DNA of 64,000 nucleotides, from the NCBI GenBank assembly GCA_002918705.1, contig PQKR01000001.1, forward strand, positions 248,001 through 312,000, written 5' to 3'. Below are positions 8,594 to 17,777 of this stretch, one piece after another. Source of the DNA: Escherichia sp. ESNIH1 (GTDB lineage Bacteria > Pseudomonadota > Gammaproteobacteria > Enterobacterales > Enterobacteriaceae). Position 1 is the stretch's first letter; each line of letters begins with the position of its first letter. The position numbers and the translations under genes were made by a program. A model generated the notes under the pieces. It did no database searches and was not told the DNA's origin. It saw nothing but the letters and a program-made list of their open reading frames with translations.

Positions 8594-9883
8594 ATGAAAA
8601 AAGTGCTTTTAAGCGCAGCAATCTCCGCCACATTAGGCCTGAGCGCCCTTCCTTCACAGGCGGCGGATAGCGTCGACCTGCGTATGTCCTGGTGGGGCGG
8701 CAACGGCCGTCACCAGGTGACGCTGAAGGCGATCGAGGAGTTTCACAAGCAGCATCCGGATATTAACGTCAAATCTGAGTACACCGGCTGGGACGGCCAC
8801 CTCTCCCGCCTGACCACGCAGATCGCCGGTGGCACCGAGCCTGACGTGATGCAGACCAACTGGAACTGGCTGCCGATCTTCTCTAAAAACGGCGACGGTT
8901 TTTACGACCTTAACCAGCTGAAGGACGTGATCGATCTGAGCCAGTTCGATCCGAAAGAGCTGAAGTCGACCACCGTCAACGGCAAGCTGAACGGCATCCC
9001 GATCTCCGTGACCGCACGCGTCTTCTACTTCAACGATGAGACCTGGAAAAAAGCGGGCGTTGCATACCCAAAAACCTGGGATGAGCTGAAAGCCGCGGGC
9101 AAAACCTTTGAGAGCAAGCTGGGCAAGCAGTACTACCCGGTGGTGCTGGAGCATCAGGACACCCTGGCGCTGCTGAACTCCTACATGATCCAGAAGTACA
9201 ACATTCCGGCGGTAGACGAGAAGACCAAAAAATTTGCCTACAGCAAAGAGCAGTGGGTGGAGTTTTTCCAGACCTATAAGGATCTCGTCGACAGCCACGT
9301 GATGCCGGATACCAAATACTACGCGTCGTTTGGTAAGAGCAACATGTATGAGATGAAGCCGTGGATCGAGGGTGAATGGGGCGGCACCTACATGTGGAAC
9401 TCCACCATCACCAAGTATTCCGACAACCTGAAGCCACCGGCGAAGCTGGAGCTGGGCAGCTATCCGATGCTGCCGGGCGCAACCGACGCGGGCCTGTTCT
9501 TTAAACCGGCGCAGATGCTGTCGATTGGTAAATCGACCAAGCATCCGAAAGAGGCGGCGCAGCTGATTAACTTCCTGCTGAACAGCAAAGAGGGAGCGGA
9601 GACGCTGGGCCTCGAGCGCGGCGTACCGCTGAGCAAGGCGGCGGTGGAGACCCTGACCGCTAACGGCACTATCAAAGAGGACGATCCGTCGGTTGCCGGC
9701 CTGCGTCTGGCGCAGTCCCTGCCAGCCAAGCTGACGGTATCGCCCTACTTTGACGATCCGCAGGTGGTGGCCCAGTTTGGTACTTCCCTACAGTACATCG
9801 ACTACGGTCAGAAAACCGTGGAAGAGACCGCAGCTGACTTCCAGCGCCAGGCTGAACGTATCCTGAAACGCGCGATGCGCTAG
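8594..9883 (+). CDS. togB: TogB, periplasmic oligogalacturonide-binding protein
   Basis: This extracellular solute-binding protein (family 1) of 429 residues captures oligogalacturonides in the periplasm. It has a clear signal peptide (MKKVLLSAAISATLGLSALP, cut after SQA). The mature part starts ADSVDLRMSWWGGNGRH, a family-typical start. The upstream in-frame extension to 8486 overlaps togA and is rejected; GGAG at 8583 serves the ATG at 8594. It is the last gene of togMNAB and is followed by REP elements. Confidence 0.9.
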   Translation: MKKVLLSAAISATLGLSALPSQAADSVDLRMSWWGGNGRHQVTLKAIEEFHKQHPDINVKSEYTGWDGHLSRLTTQIAGGTEPDVMQTNWNWLPIFSKNGDGFYDLNQLKDVIDLSQFDPKELKSTTVNGKLNGIPISVTARVFYFNDETWKKAGVAYPKTWDELKAAGKTFESKLGKQYYPVVLEHQDTLALLNSYMIQKYNIPAVDEKTKKFAYSKEQWVEFFQTYKDLVDSHVMPDTKYYASFGKSNMYEMKPWIEGEWGGTYMWNSTITKYSDNLKPPAKLELGSYPMLPGATDAGLFFKPAQMLSIGKSTKHPKEAAQLINFLLNSKEGAETLGLERGVPLSKAAVETLTANGTIKEDDPSVAGLRLAQSLPAKLTVSPYFDDPQVVAQFGTSLQYIDYGQKTVEETAADFQRQAERILKRAMR

Positions 9884-9885
9884 GT

Positions 9886-9967
9886 CTCACAGCTATGCCG
9901 GGTGGCGCTCCGCTTACCCGGCCTACAGACCCGTAGGCCCGGCAAGCATCAGCGCCGCCGGGCAAAT
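9886..9967. repeat. Paired REP elements (BIME) between togB and araE
   Basis: Two inverted REP units, GCCGGGTGGCGCTCCGCTTA and GTAGGCCCGGCAAGCATCAG, fill the gap between the convergent genes. Confidence 0.75.
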
Positions 9968-9969
9968 CC

Positions 9970-11388
9970 TCATACTCCGATATTACGCAACTTCTCTCCC
10001 GCCATCAGCCTGCGTTCAATATGCTCAAGAGTGACGTTTTTCGTCTCCGGGATCAGCCAGAACGTAATACCGACAAACACGATATTCAGCGCGGTATAGA
10101 GCCAGAAGGTTCCCGCTGCGCCGATGGCATCAAGCAGGGTCAGGAAGGTCGCGCCGATAATCATGTTCGACACCCAGTTAGTGGTGGTCGAGCAGGTAAT
10201 GCCGAAGTCGCGGCACTTCAGAGGCTGGATCTCCGAGCAGAGGATCCATACCACCGGCGCGGCGCTCATGGCGTATCCGGCGATGCAGATCATGGTCATG
10301 CCGACAGAGAGCCAGGAGAGACCGCTGGAGGCGGTGCCGTTATCGAACTGCATCAGGCAGTAGCCCAGCACCAGCGTGCCGAATGCCATCACGCTAAAGC
10401 CGATCTTCAGCGCGGGCTTACGTCCGGCCTTATCCACCATAAAGATGGCGATAAAGGTCGCGAACATAAAGGTCAGGCCGACCACCAGGGTGGCGATCAT
10501 CTGCTGTTCGGTAGTGGTAAACCCGGCCATCTTAAAGATGCGCGGGGCGTAGTACATGATGATGTTCATCCCGGTAAACTGCTGCATCGCCTGCAGCAGC
10601 ATGCCGAGAAATACCGCCCGGCGCACGTTGCGGTTAGCTTTAAACAGCCCCCACCCGCCCTGCTTGTGCTTCAGGCTTTCGCGGATCTCGTTCAGCTCCT
10701 CCCGCGCCTTCTCGGAGGTATCGCGCAGCATGCGCAGCACCTCCTCCGCCTCAATATGCCGTCCCTTCTCCGCCAGCCAGCGCGGGCTGTTTGGCAGGAA
10801 GATAACCAGCGCGATCAGCACCAGCGCCGGCAGGGCCAGCACACCCAGCATGGCGCGCCAGTTGCCGGAGTAGCTCAGCGCCGTGTCGGAGAGAAAGGCC
10901 ATCACAATCCCCAGGGTGACCATCAGCTGATACATGCTGATCATCTTGCCGCGCACGTTTTCGCTCGCCATTTCGGAGAGGTAGAGCGGCGCGGTATAGG
11001 AGGCGATGCCGACCGCGACGCCGAGGATCACCCTTGAGAAGATCAGCACCTCAACATTGATAGCAAAGGCCGAGCCGAGGGATCCCACCACAAAAAGAAT
11101 GGCCCCCGCCATCAGGCTGTATTTACGTCCCAGGCGAAACGAGAGCCAGCCGTTGAACAGCGCCCCGATGGCCGCCCCCAGCATCATGCTGCTCACCACC
11201 CACTCCTGCAGGCGGCTGCTCAAGGTAAAATGATCGGTAATAAACGGCAGCGCCCCGGCAATCACGCCAATATCCAGACCAAACAGCAGACCGGCCACGG
11301 CGGCGGAAATGGAGACAAAAAGATTCATGCGTCGCGTATCCTGCAACGCGCGCGGCACTGACGGTGCGTTATGACTCAATGAACTCAT
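9970..11388 (-). CDS. araE: Arabinose:proton symporter AraE
   Basis: This major facilitator sugar transporter has 472 residues and 12 helices, the same length as E. coli AraE. Sugar porter motifs are visible: [40 protein letters not shown] and the C-terminal PETKNVTLE. It imports L-arabinose with protons. Araban side chains accompany pectin, so its place among the pectin genes makes sense; E. coli also has araE beside kduD. The upstream region carries an AraC half-site. Confidence 0.95.
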   Translation of the reverse strand: MSSLSHNAPSVPRALQDTRRMNLFVSISAAVAGLLFGLDIGVIAGALPFITDHFTLSSRLQEWVVSSMMLGAAIGALFNGWLSFRLGRKYSLMAGAILFVVGSLGSAFAINVEVLIFSRVILGVAVGIASYTAPLYLSEMASENVRGKMISMYQLMVTLGIVMAFLSDTALSYSGNWRAMLGVLALPALVLIALVIFLPNSPRWLAEKGRHIEAEEVLRMLRDTSEKAREELNEIRESLKHKQGGWGLFKANRNVRRAVFLGMLLQAMQQFTGMNIIMYYAPRIFKMAGFTTTEQQMIATLVVGLTFMFATFIAIFMVDKAGRKPALKIGFSVMAFGTLVLGYCLMQFDNGTASSGLSWLSVGMTMICIAGYAMSAAPVVWILCSEIQPLKCRDFGITCSTTTNWVSNMIIGATFLTLLDAIGAAGTFWLYTALNIVFVGITFWLIPETKNVTLEHIERRLMAGEKLRNIGV

Positions 11389-11469
11389 CTTGTGTTGCCT
11401 GAAGTAGTAAATCGTCTATTGAAAGTAAGAGAGGGAGGACGAAAGGTGTCAGGGAGTAACGGTCATAGA

Positions 11470-11486
11470 TATGGATAAAACTGCTA
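11470..11486. promoter_or_regulatory. AraC half-site before araE
   Basis: TATGGATAAAACTGCTA matches the reverse of the AraC half-site consensus TAGCN7TCCATA at all defined bases. It lies about 80 bases before the araE start. Further TATGGA or GATGGA hexamers occur at 11503, 11609 and 11632. Confidence 0.75.
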
Positions 11487-11656
11487 TGCATATAGTTTAT
11501 GTGATGGATATTCCACTTTGATAATCACATTTAATATTATCAAATTATTTTAATCTTATGTTTTAGCTAATAAATAATCAAGAAAGCGCCTTTATTTGGC
11601 ATTTCGATATGGATATTTCGTGATTGCGCATATGGACTTATCTGATTTACGACGAT
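11487..11656. other. AT-rich non-coding stretch before araE
   Basis: No reading frame of note occurs here. It carries a GATGGA and two TATGGA hexamers, possibly extra AraC contacts, and is otherwise featureless. Confidence 0.5.
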
Positions 11657-11682
11657 AAAAAATCCCGCCGCGAGGCAGGATC
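11657..11682 (-). terminator. Terminator after kduD
   Basis: On the minus strand ATCCTGCC-TCGC-GGCGGGAT is followed by TTTTTT, a Rho-independent terminator placed directly after kduD. Confidence 0.75.
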
Positions 11683-11683
11683 G

Positions 11684-11716
11684 TGTAGGTCGGGTAAGCG
11701 CAGCGCCACCCGACAC
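11684..11716. repeat. REP element after kduD
   Basis: GTAGGTCGGGTAAGCGCAGC followed by GCCACCCGAC forms the standard REP hairpin. Confidence 0.7.
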
Positions 11717-11735
11717 TGTTCAATGCCAGGCGTAA

Positions 11736-12497
11736 TTAACGCGCCAGCCAGCCGCCGTCTACCGCCACGGTGTAGCCGTTGATGTAGTCAGAGGCGCTGG
11801 AGGCCAGGAACACCACCGGACCCATCAGATCGCTCGGCAGACCCCAGCGGCCCGCCGGGATGCGGTCGAGGATCTCAGCGCTGCGCTGCTCGTCGGCACG
11901 CAGCTGCTGGGTATTGTTGGTTGCCATGTAGCCCGGTGCAATGGCGTTCACGTTGATGTTGTGCTTCGCCCACTCGTTAGCCATCAGGCGGGTAATACCC
12001 ATCACGCCGCTTTTAGACGCGGTATAGGACGGGACGCGGATGCCGCCCTGGAAGGAGAGCATAGAGGCGATGTTGATGATTTTGCCGCCGTTGCCCTGGG
12101 CGATAAAGTGCTTCGCCGCCGCCTGGGACATAAAGAACACGCTCTTGATGTTCAGATCCATGACGTCATCCCAATCTTTTTCGCTGAAGTTGATCGCATC
12201 TTCACGACGGATCAGACCCGCGTTGTTCACCAGCACGTCGATGTGGCCAAATTCGCTCACCGCACGCTCCAGCAGCGCAGGGATGCCGTCGATTTGACGC
12301 AGGTCAGCGGTCAGGCTCAGGAAGCGGCGGCCCAGCGCGGTAACGCGCTCAATGGTCTCGGTCGGCTCAACGATGTTAATCCCGACGATATCGCAGCCCG
12401 CTTCTGCCAGACCCAGCGCCATCCCCTGGCCCAGGCCAGTATCGCAGCCAGAGACAACCGCAACTTTACCTTCAAGAGAAAATGCATTCAGAATCAT
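11736..12497 (-). CDS. kduD: KduD, 2-dehydro-3-deoxy-D-gluconate 5-dehydrogenase
   Basis: This short-chain dehydrogenase of 253 residues reduces 2,5-diketo-3-deoxygluconate to 2-keto-3-deoxygluconate, the step after KduI. It has the cofactor loop SGCDTGLGQGMA, NNAG, the catalytic serine in IINIASM and YTASKSG (Tyr-x3-Lys). AGGAACCACT precedes the ATG. It lies 60 bases after kduI on the same strand and ends at a terminator. Confidence 0.95.
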   Translation of the reverse strand: MILNAFSLEGKVAVVSGCDTGLGQGMALGLAEAGCDIVGINIVEPTETIERVTALGRRFLSLTADLRQIDGIPALLERAVSEFGHIDVLVNNAGLIRREDAINFSEKDWDDVMDLNIKSVFFMSQAAAKHFIAQGNGGKIINIASMLSFQGGIRVPSYTASKSGVMGITRLMANEWAKHNINVNAIAPGYMATNNTQQLRADEQRSAEILDRIPAGRWGLPSDLMGPVVFLASSASDYINGYTVAVDGGWLAR

Positions 12498-12557
12498 AGT
12501 GGTTCCTTAATCTATCTGCGCCTGTTCGCCAGGCATGGTTTGCTTTGCTCTCCGCGA

Positions 12558-13394
12558 CTAGCGCAGATCCTTAACGGCAACATGGTCCATATCATCAAAG
12601 ACCTGGTTTTCGCCTACCATCCCCCAGATGAAGGTGTAAGCCCGGGTACCCACGCCAGAGTGAATAGACCAGCTGGGTGAGATCACCGCCTGTTCGTTAT
12701 GCATAATGATGTGGCGCGTCTCTTGCGGCTGTCCCATCATATGGAACACGCAGGCGTCCTCATCCATATTGAAGTAGAAGTAGACCTCCATCCGGCGCTC
12801 ATGGGTATGGCACGGCATGGTGTTCCACAGGTTGCCTGGCTCGAGCTCGGTCAGGCCCATGCTCAGCTGGCAGGTCTCCAGTACGTCCGGCACGAAGTAT
12901 TTATTGATGGTGCGGCGGTTACTGGTGAGCGGATCGCCAAGGGTCACCGGGGCAACGTCTGCCGGGGTCACTTTTTTGGTTGGGTAAGCGGTATGTGCCG
13001 GGGCACAGTTGTAGTAAAACTTGGCCGGTTTTGCCGGGTCGATGCTGGCAAACACCACCTCTTTGGCCCCTTTACCGACGTAGAGCGCATCGCGATGGCC
13101 GATTTCGTAGCACTGGCCGTCAACGGTGATGGTGCCAGGACCGCCGATGTTGATGGTGCCCAACTCGCGACGCTCAAGGAAGTAGCTCACGCCCAGCTGC
13201 TTGCCCACTTCGCCGCCGACGGCAACGGTTTTTGCCACCGGCATAATGCCGCCAACGATAATGCGGTCGATATGGCTGTACACCATCGTGTAAGCGTCGG
13301 CCTCGAATACCTGCTCAACTAAAAACTCGTCGCGCAGCCCCTGGGTATCCAGCGTCTTAGCATGTGCGCTGTGGATGCTTTGTCTGACTTCCAC
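12558..13394 (-). CDS. kduI: KduI, 5-keto-4-deoxyuronate isomerase
   Basis: This zinc cupin-fold isomerase converts 5-keto-4-deoxyuronate to 2,5-diketo-3-deoxygluconate. The open frame reaches 13433, but E. coli KduI begins [11 protein letters not shown]. The matching codon here is a GTG at 13394 (read [11 protein letters not shown]) with GGAGG 6 bases before it, so a GTG start giving 278 residues is chosen. Metal-site blocks such as [11 protein letters not shown] are intact. It is expressed divergently from ogl behind a perfect KdgR box. Confidence 0.95.
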   Translation of the reverse strand: MEVRQSIHSAHAKTLDTQGLRDEFLVEQVFEADAYTMVYSHIDRIIVGGIMPVAKTVAVGGEVGKQLGVSYFLERRELGTINIGGPGTITVDGQCYEIGHRDALYVGKGAKEVVFASIDPAKPAKFYYNCAPAHTAYPTKKVTPADVAPVTLGDPLTSNRRTINKYFVPDVLETCQLSMGLTELEPGNLWNTMPCHTHERRMEVYFYFNMDEDACVFHMMGQPQETRHIIMHNEQAVISPSWSIHSGVGTRAYTFIWGMVGENQVFDDMDHVAVKDLR

Positions 13395-13508
13395 ATTTAC
13401 CTCCAGAATCGTTTTTGACCAAACGTCACACAACGGAGCGTCGAAACGCTGTTCCGTTTTGTAGTATGGCGGCCATATTATCCCGGCTAAAACGTGTTTT
13501 CAATTGCA

Positions 13509-13527
13509 AATAAAACAATGTTTCATT
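13509..13527. promoter_or_regulatory. Perfect KdgR box before kduI
   Basis: AATAAAACAATGTTTCATT matches all 19 positions of AATRAAAYRNYRTTTYATT. Confidence 0.85.
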
Positions 13528-13775
13528 TTTTCTGCTATTTCGTTTGAAAATTGCAATTAGGATCACGATTGTTTGGCGTTGACGCCTGCATGCGGAGAGT
13601 TCCCATCTTGCACAATTCAGAAAAAGACATTAAATAACAACAACTTATGAAATCTTTGAATTTCTGCTATCTCGTTGATTTTTCTCGTCATAAATCAAAG
13701 ACGCCTGGTTTTCTCCTACCGACTTCCGCTCTCTACACAACTTTTTTCTTATAAAGTGCGTGACCAATCACACAT

Positions 13776-13794
13776 ATTGAAACGATGTTTTGAT
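13776..13794. promoter_or_regulatory. KdgR box before ogl
   Basis: ATTGAAACGATGTTTTGAT matches 16 of 19 consensus positions, about 90 bases before the ogl start. Confidence 0.7.
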
Positions 13795-13885
13795 AATTTA
13801 ACACCTAGTTTTTAAACTCATAATCCATTCGGGTCATTACGCTAGCCGAAACATCGTGACAGGCCCCCTTAACAAGGAGATTAGT

Positions 13886-15061
13886 ATGGCGAAAGGTATG
13901 CGAGTTAAGCTCAACTATGATGTTAGCCGCGATCCGGACACGGGCGCGGAAGTGATCCGCTTAACGCCTCCTGAAGTCACCTGTCATCGTAACTACTTCT
14001 ATCAGAAATGCTTTTTTAACGATGGCAGCCATCTGATCTTCGCTGGCGAATTTGATGGTCACTGGAACTACTATCTGCTGAACATTGAGCAGGCCGAAGC
14101 GGTGCAGCTGACCGAGGGCGCTGGCGATAACACCTTTGGCGGCTTCCTGTCGCCGGACGATAGCGCGCTCTACTACGTTAAAAACGACCGCACCCTGCGG
14201 GAAGTGAACCTTAAAACCCTGGCCGAGCGTGAAGTCTACCGCGTGCCGGATGAGTGGGTTGGCTACGGCACCTGGGTAGCAAACAGCGACTGCACTAAAC
14301 TGGTCGGCATCGAAATTGCCAAAAGCGACTGGACGCCGCTCAACGACTGGAAAATTTTCCATGACTTCTTCCTGAAGGGTCCCCGCTGCCGCCTGCTGCG
14401 CGTCGATTTGCAGACCGGCGAAAGCGCCACCATTCACGAAGAGAAACTCTGGCTGGGCCACCCTATCTACCGTCCGTTTGACGACAATACCGTTGCCTTC
14501 TGCCACGAGGGCCCGCACGATCTGGTGGATGCCCGCATGTGGCTGGTAAATGAGGACGGCAGCAACATGCGTAAAGTGAAGACCCATGCTGAAGGCGAAA
14601 GCTGTACCCATGAGTTCTGGGTGCCGAACGGTTCGGCGCTGGTCTACGTCTCCTACCTGAAGGGAGAGCAGGGCCGCACCGTCTACCGTTTTGATCCGAC
14701 GACCGGGGTCAACGAAGCGATCATGGCGATGCCCGCCTGCTCGCATCTGATGAGTAACTTTGACGGCACCCTGCTGGTGGGTGACGGTTCAGGCTCGCCG
14801 GTCGACGTTAACGATGCAGACGGCTATAGCATCGATAACGATCCCTATATCTACGTATTCGACGTGGCGGAGAAGCGCTACTTCCGCGCGGCGCGTCACG
14901 ATACCTCCTGGGCCACGGTGGCTAATAGCCGTCAGGTGACCCATCCGCATCCGTCATTTACGCCGGACGACAGCGCGGTTCTGTTTAGCTCCGACAAAGA
15001 CGGTAAGCCTGCGCTCTATATTGCCCGGCTTCCCGAGCAGCGTGAATGGCTTCAAGCATAA
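13886..15061 (+). CDS. ogl: Oligogalacturonate lyase Ogl (PL22)
   Basis: This cytoplasmic lyase cuts short oligogalacturonides to unsaturated monomers, the substrate of KdgF and KduI. The 391-residue protein is a seven-bladed beta-propeller of the WD40/TolB-like kind. Repeated blade motifs are seen (FLSPDDSALYYV, FTPDDSAVLFSSDKDGK). The start ATG at 13886 has AAGGAG upstream and gives the family N-terminus (MAKGMRVKL); the longer frame from 13856 is rejected. A terminator follows. It is divergent from kduI and behind a KdgR box. Confidence 0.93.
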   Translation: MAKGMRVKLNYDVSRDPDTGAEVIRLTPPEVTCHRNYFYQKCFFNDGSHLIFAGEFDGHWNYYLLNIEQAEAVQLTEGAGDNTFGGFLSPDDSALYYVKNDRTLREVNLKTLAEREVYRVPDEWVGYGTWVANSDCTKLVGIEIAKSDWTPLNDWKIFHDFFLKGPRCRLLRVDLQTGESATIHEEKLWLGHPIYRPFDDNTVAFCHEGPHDLVDARMWLVNEDGSNMRKVKTHAEGESCTHEFWVPNGSALVYVSYLKGEQGRTVYRFDPTTGVNEAIMAMPACSHLMSNFDGTLLVGDGSGSPVDVNDADGYSIDNDPYIYVFDVAEKRYFRAARHDTSWATVANSRQVTHPHPSFTPDDSAVLFSSDKDGKPALYIARLPEQREWLQA

Positions 15062-15082
15062 TTGAGTGTGTTTAGTAACTGG

Positions 15083-15113
15083 CCTTGCCCTCCGTATGGA
15101 GGGCCTTTTTTTA
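15083..15113 (+). terminator. Terminator after ogl
   Basis: GCCCTCC-GTAT-GGAGGGC (15087-15104) is followed by CTTTTTTT. Confidence 0.9.
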
Positions 15114-15163
15114 TCTATGCTATTTCACCCACAAATCTATTTCCTTTTCTCTCTATTTATATA

Positions 15164-15194
15164 AAGAAAAAACCCCGGCCAACTGCTCCGGGGT
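15164..15194 (-). terminator. Terminator after kdgM
   Basis: On the minus strand ACCCCGG-N9-CCGGGGT is followed by TTTTTTCTTT. Confidence 0.85.
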
Positions 15195-15212
15195 CTTCTC
15201 ATGAGGGTTCTT

Positions 15213-15893
15213 TTAGAAGGTATATGCTACGCCGACACGGAAACGGGTCTGACGCTCGTCGGTATTTTTTACGCCGACGTTACCCACTTCGCCATACGGG
15301 GCCCAATTTTTATCCCATTTATAGGCGAGTTTGACGTTATATTCGTTAGAATAGGTTTTATTATTTTCACGAATAACGTCTTCGGTGCTTTTCGCGTAGA
15401 CGTAGTTCAGCTCGGTACGCCAGTCACCCATCGCCCAGCCTACCCACGCATCGAATTTATTTACTTTGTTATCAACCACGTCGGAGTCAGGGTTACGGGT
15501 ATACTCATAGCGGTAGCGACCCGCAATATAGACGCCGCTGTCAAAGCTGTACTGCGCATGCAGATAGGGTTTATAAATAGAGAAGGTGTCTTTACTTTCA
15601 ATATTAATGCCCGGGTTGAGAGCAAAATTATCTGTCGCTTTCCAGCGCCAGTTCAGGGATTCTTCGTGACCGTTGCCGACCAGCTCGGTTAATGGTTGAT
15701 CGGCGTTATCGCCGCCGGATTTCCATTTTGCTTCGACGCCAAAGCCCAGGCCGTTATCAAAACGGTGAGAGACCGCGACGCGGTCGGCGTTAGTGCCGTT
15801 ATCAATATATTCGTGACGCAGATCGACAGTCACAGCCTGCGCAGCAAAAGAGGCACCGATGAGAGACGCAAGGATCAGAGTATTTTTAAACAT
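15213..15893 (-). CDS. kdgM: KdgM-family oligogalacturonate porin
   Basis: This outer-membrane porin of 226 residues would let oligogalacturonides into the periplasm for TogB. It has a signal peptide (MFKNTLILASLIGASFAAQA). The mature part starts VTVDLRHEYID and shows alternating polar/non-polar beta strands. It ends in the aromatic barrel signature VGVAYTF. The ATG at 15893 follows GAGGGTGG; a TTG four codons earlier is rejected. It is convergent with ogl. Confidence 0.9.
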   Translation of the reverse strand: MFKNTLILASLIGASFAAQAVTVDLRHEYIDNGTNADRVAVSHRFDNGLGFGVEAKWKSGGDNADQPLTELVGNGHEESLNWRWKATDNFALNPGINIESKDTFSIYKPYLHAQYSFDSGVYIAGRYRYEYTRNPDSDVVDNKVNKFDAWVGWAMGDWRTELNYVYAKSTEDVIRENNKTYSNEYNVKLAYKWDKNWAPYGEVGNVGVKNTDERQTRFRVGVAYTF

Positions 15894-15912
15894 AGCCACC
15901 CTCAAAAATTAA

Positions 15913-15931
15913 AATGATGTTCCGTTTTTAT
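15913..15931. promoter_or_regulatory. Weak KdgR-like box before kdgM
   Basis: AATGATGTTCCGTTTTTAT matches about 14 of 19 KdgR positions and ends 20 bases before the start, which would suit a repressor site. Confidence 0.4.
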
Positions 15932-16223
15932 GGAATTGCATTTTATTTTTTAAATAACTTTATTTTAGTGATCCGGATCGTAATTGGCTGTTTCAAAAAA
16001 TTAGGAAAGTGAAGACGTGATGAATATCAACAAAGCGGGGATTTTTTGACTATAAATAACGACGAAGATCACAGCAGGAAGATATTAACGAAATAATTAC
16101 AAATATCTTATGATAATTAAATAATGTTTTTTATCATACACTTAGCAAATTAGGTAACAGATAGTCACATATGTGACTTTATTAAATTCGCATTATACTT
16201 TTCTTAAGCATCTATTTAGGCGC
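15932..16223. other. Non-coding region between kdgM and metQ
   Basis: This AT-rich stretch has no gene. It includes a perfect 16-base palindrome AGTCACATATGTGACT at 16163-16178, a possible operator of unknown use. Confidence 0.5.
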
Positions 16224-16250
16224 ATAAAAAAGCCCGCTCTTAAGCGGGCT
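16224..16250 (-). terminator. Terminator after the metQ paralogue
   Basis: AGCCCGCT-CTTA-AGCGGGCT (16231-16250) is read on the minus strand and followed by TTTTTTA. Confidence 0.85.
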
Positions 16251-16267
16251 TCACTAACGCATCAAAC

Positions 16268-17080
16268 TCAGTTGTTAACTGGGATCACCGCGCCTTTGTA
16301 CTTGGTACGGATCCAGTCCTGGATCTCTTTCGAGTGCAGCACGTTTACCAGCGCAACGACGTCTTTCTTCTTCTCGTCGCCACGGTGTACGGTGATGATG
16401 TTAGCGTACGGGTTGTTCTCGCCGCTCTCTACCGCAATCGGATCTTTCACCGGATCCAGACCGGCGTCGATAGCGTAGTTGGCGTTGATTACCACCGCAT
16501 CGCCTTCGTCGTTGTTATACATCTGCGGCAGCAGGGAGCCCTCTACGTTCGGCAGGAACTCTAGCTTTTTCGGGTTCTCAACGATGTCGCTGATGCGCGC
16601 GTTGACTTTATTCACGCCCGGCTTCAGCTTGATCACGCCCTCTTTCTCGAAGATAGAGAGGATACGCCCCTCTTCCGCGACGGCATCACGCATGATGACT
16701 TTGCCGCCCTGCGGCAGATCCTTCAGCGACTTGTATTTCTTAGAGTAGATACCGATCGGCTCGATGTGGATCGCACCGGCGCTGACGAAATCATAGGTTT
16801 TGTCGCCTTCGTGATCTTTCAGCACGCTGTTCAGGTACGGGATGTGCTGGAAGTAGTTCGCGTCGATGTCGCGGCTGGCCAGGGCGGTGTTCGGCAGGAT
16901 GTAGTCCTGGAACGGTTTGATCTCAAGGTCGATACCCTGTTTAGCCAGGATAGGTTTAGCCTGCTCGAGGATCTCCGCGTGCGGCACGTTAGACGCGCCA
17001 ACGGTCAGGGTATCAGCCCAGGAGGCGAAGCTCAGGGCGCTGAGGGTTGCTGCGGCAATCAGTGTCAGTGTCTTTTTCAT
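16268..17080 (-). CDS. MetQ/NlpA-family methionine-binding protein
   Basis: The substrate-binding protein of a methionine-type ABC importer has 270 residues. The mature part starts DTLTVGASNVPHAEILE, typical for MetQ/NlpA, and NPYAN and GAVIP blocks follow. The signal peptide (MKKTLTLIAAATLSALSFAS, cut near SWA-D) has no lipobox cysteine, so the protein should be soluble in the periplasm, whereas E. coli MetQ is a lipoprotein. In E. coli metNIQ lies elsewhere, so this is probably a second set. It is the last gene of a metN-metI-metQ operon divergent from a transsulfuration enzyme, pointing to sulfur amino acid uptake. Confidence 0.85.
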   Translation of the reverse strand: MKKTLTLIAAATLSALSFASWADTLTVGASNVPHAEILEQAKPILAKQGIDLEIKPFQDYILPNTALASRDIDANYFQHIPYLNSVLKDHEGDKTYDFVSAGAIHIEPIGIYSKKYKSLKDLPQGGKVIMRDAVAEEGRILSIFEKEGVIKLKPGVNKVNARISDIVENPKKLEFLPNVEGSLLPQMYNNDEGDAVVINANYAIDAGLDPVKDPIAVESGENNPYANIITVHRGDEKKKDVVALVNVLHSKEIQDWIRTKYKGAVIPVNN

Positions 17081-17108
17081 GATGTTGGTTCCCAAATTGT
17101 TGTTGTGT

Positions 17109-17777
17109 TTAGCGTTTATCTAACAGAGAGGTAATCACGTCGCCGCAGAACTGGATGATGAAGACGATGATCAGAATGGTCACCGTCGCCACCAGCGTGA
17201 CGTCGTTGTGGTTACGCTGGAATCCTTCCAGATAAGCAAGATTTCCTAAACCGCCCGCGCCGATCACACCAGCCATAGCGCTGTAGCTCACCAGAGCGAT
17301 CAGCGTAACGGTGATGCCTGACACTAACGCAGGCGACGATTCAGGCAACAGCACCCGAAACACGAGCGTACTGAGGCGCGCACCCATAGAGCGCGTAGCT
17401 TCAATGACGCCTTTATCCACTTCTCGCAGCGCAATCTCTACCAGACGGGCATAGAACGGCGCAGCCCCAACGATCAGCGCCGGCAGCGCCGCGTTGGCCC
17501 CCAGAATGGTGCCGACAATCGTTTTAGTGAAGGGGATCAGCAGCACGATCAGAATGATGAACGGGATGGAACGGAACACGTTCACCACGATGGAGATCAC
17601 GCTGTAGAGCGGCTTGTTCTGGAACAGTCCGCCCTTCGCGGTTAAAAACAGCGCCAGCCCGAGCAGGATCCCCAGTACAAAGGTCGCGACGCCAGAGAGC
17701 GCCGTCATGTAGAGTGTCTCCTGCGTGGCGGACCAGAGCTGGTCCAGACGCAGATGCGGGAATAGATTCTCAACCAT
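17109..17777 (-). CDS. MetI-family methionine ABC permease
   Basis: The 222-residue inner-membrane permease has five predicted helices. Its cytoplasmic loop EVDKGVIEATRSMGA is the ATPase contact. VFRSIPFIILIVLLIPFT is typical for MetI. Its start overlaps the end of the ATPase gene by 8 bases, so the two are coupled. It serves with the neighbouring MetN- and MetQ-like proteins. Confidence 0.88.
   Translation of the reverse strand: MVENLFPHLRLDQLWSATQETLYMTALSGVATFVLGILLGLALFLTAKGGLFQNKPLYSVISIVVNVFRSIPFIILIVLLIPFTKTIVGTILGANAALPALIVGAAPFYARLVEIALREVDKGVIEATRSMGARLSTLVFRVLLPESSPALVSGITVTLIALVSYSAMAGVIGAGGLGNLAYLEGFQRNHNDVTLVATVTILIIVFIIQFCGDVITSLLDKR

Larger units (their letters stand above)
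13395..13885. promoter_or_regulatory. kduI-ogl divergent control region
   Basis: The 491-base gap holds no gene. It carries one KdgR box for each side (13509 and 13776) and AT-rich promoter-like sequence. The GTGACCAATCACAC at about 13760 looks like a CRP site with the wrong spacing. Confidence 0.6.

Noticed and set aside
9970..11037. Long plus-strand frames opposite araE, crtI, kduD and other GC-rich genes
   Set aside because: They are shadows of well-supported genes on the other strand.
13441..13466. GAAACGCTGTTCCGTTTT as a second KdgR box before kduI
   Set aside because: The half-site spacing does not fit the KdgR consensus; the perfect box at 13509 explains the control.
13750..13775. 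CRP site before ogl (GTGACCAATCACAC)
   Set aside because: The gap between the half-sites is 4 bases, not the usual 6.
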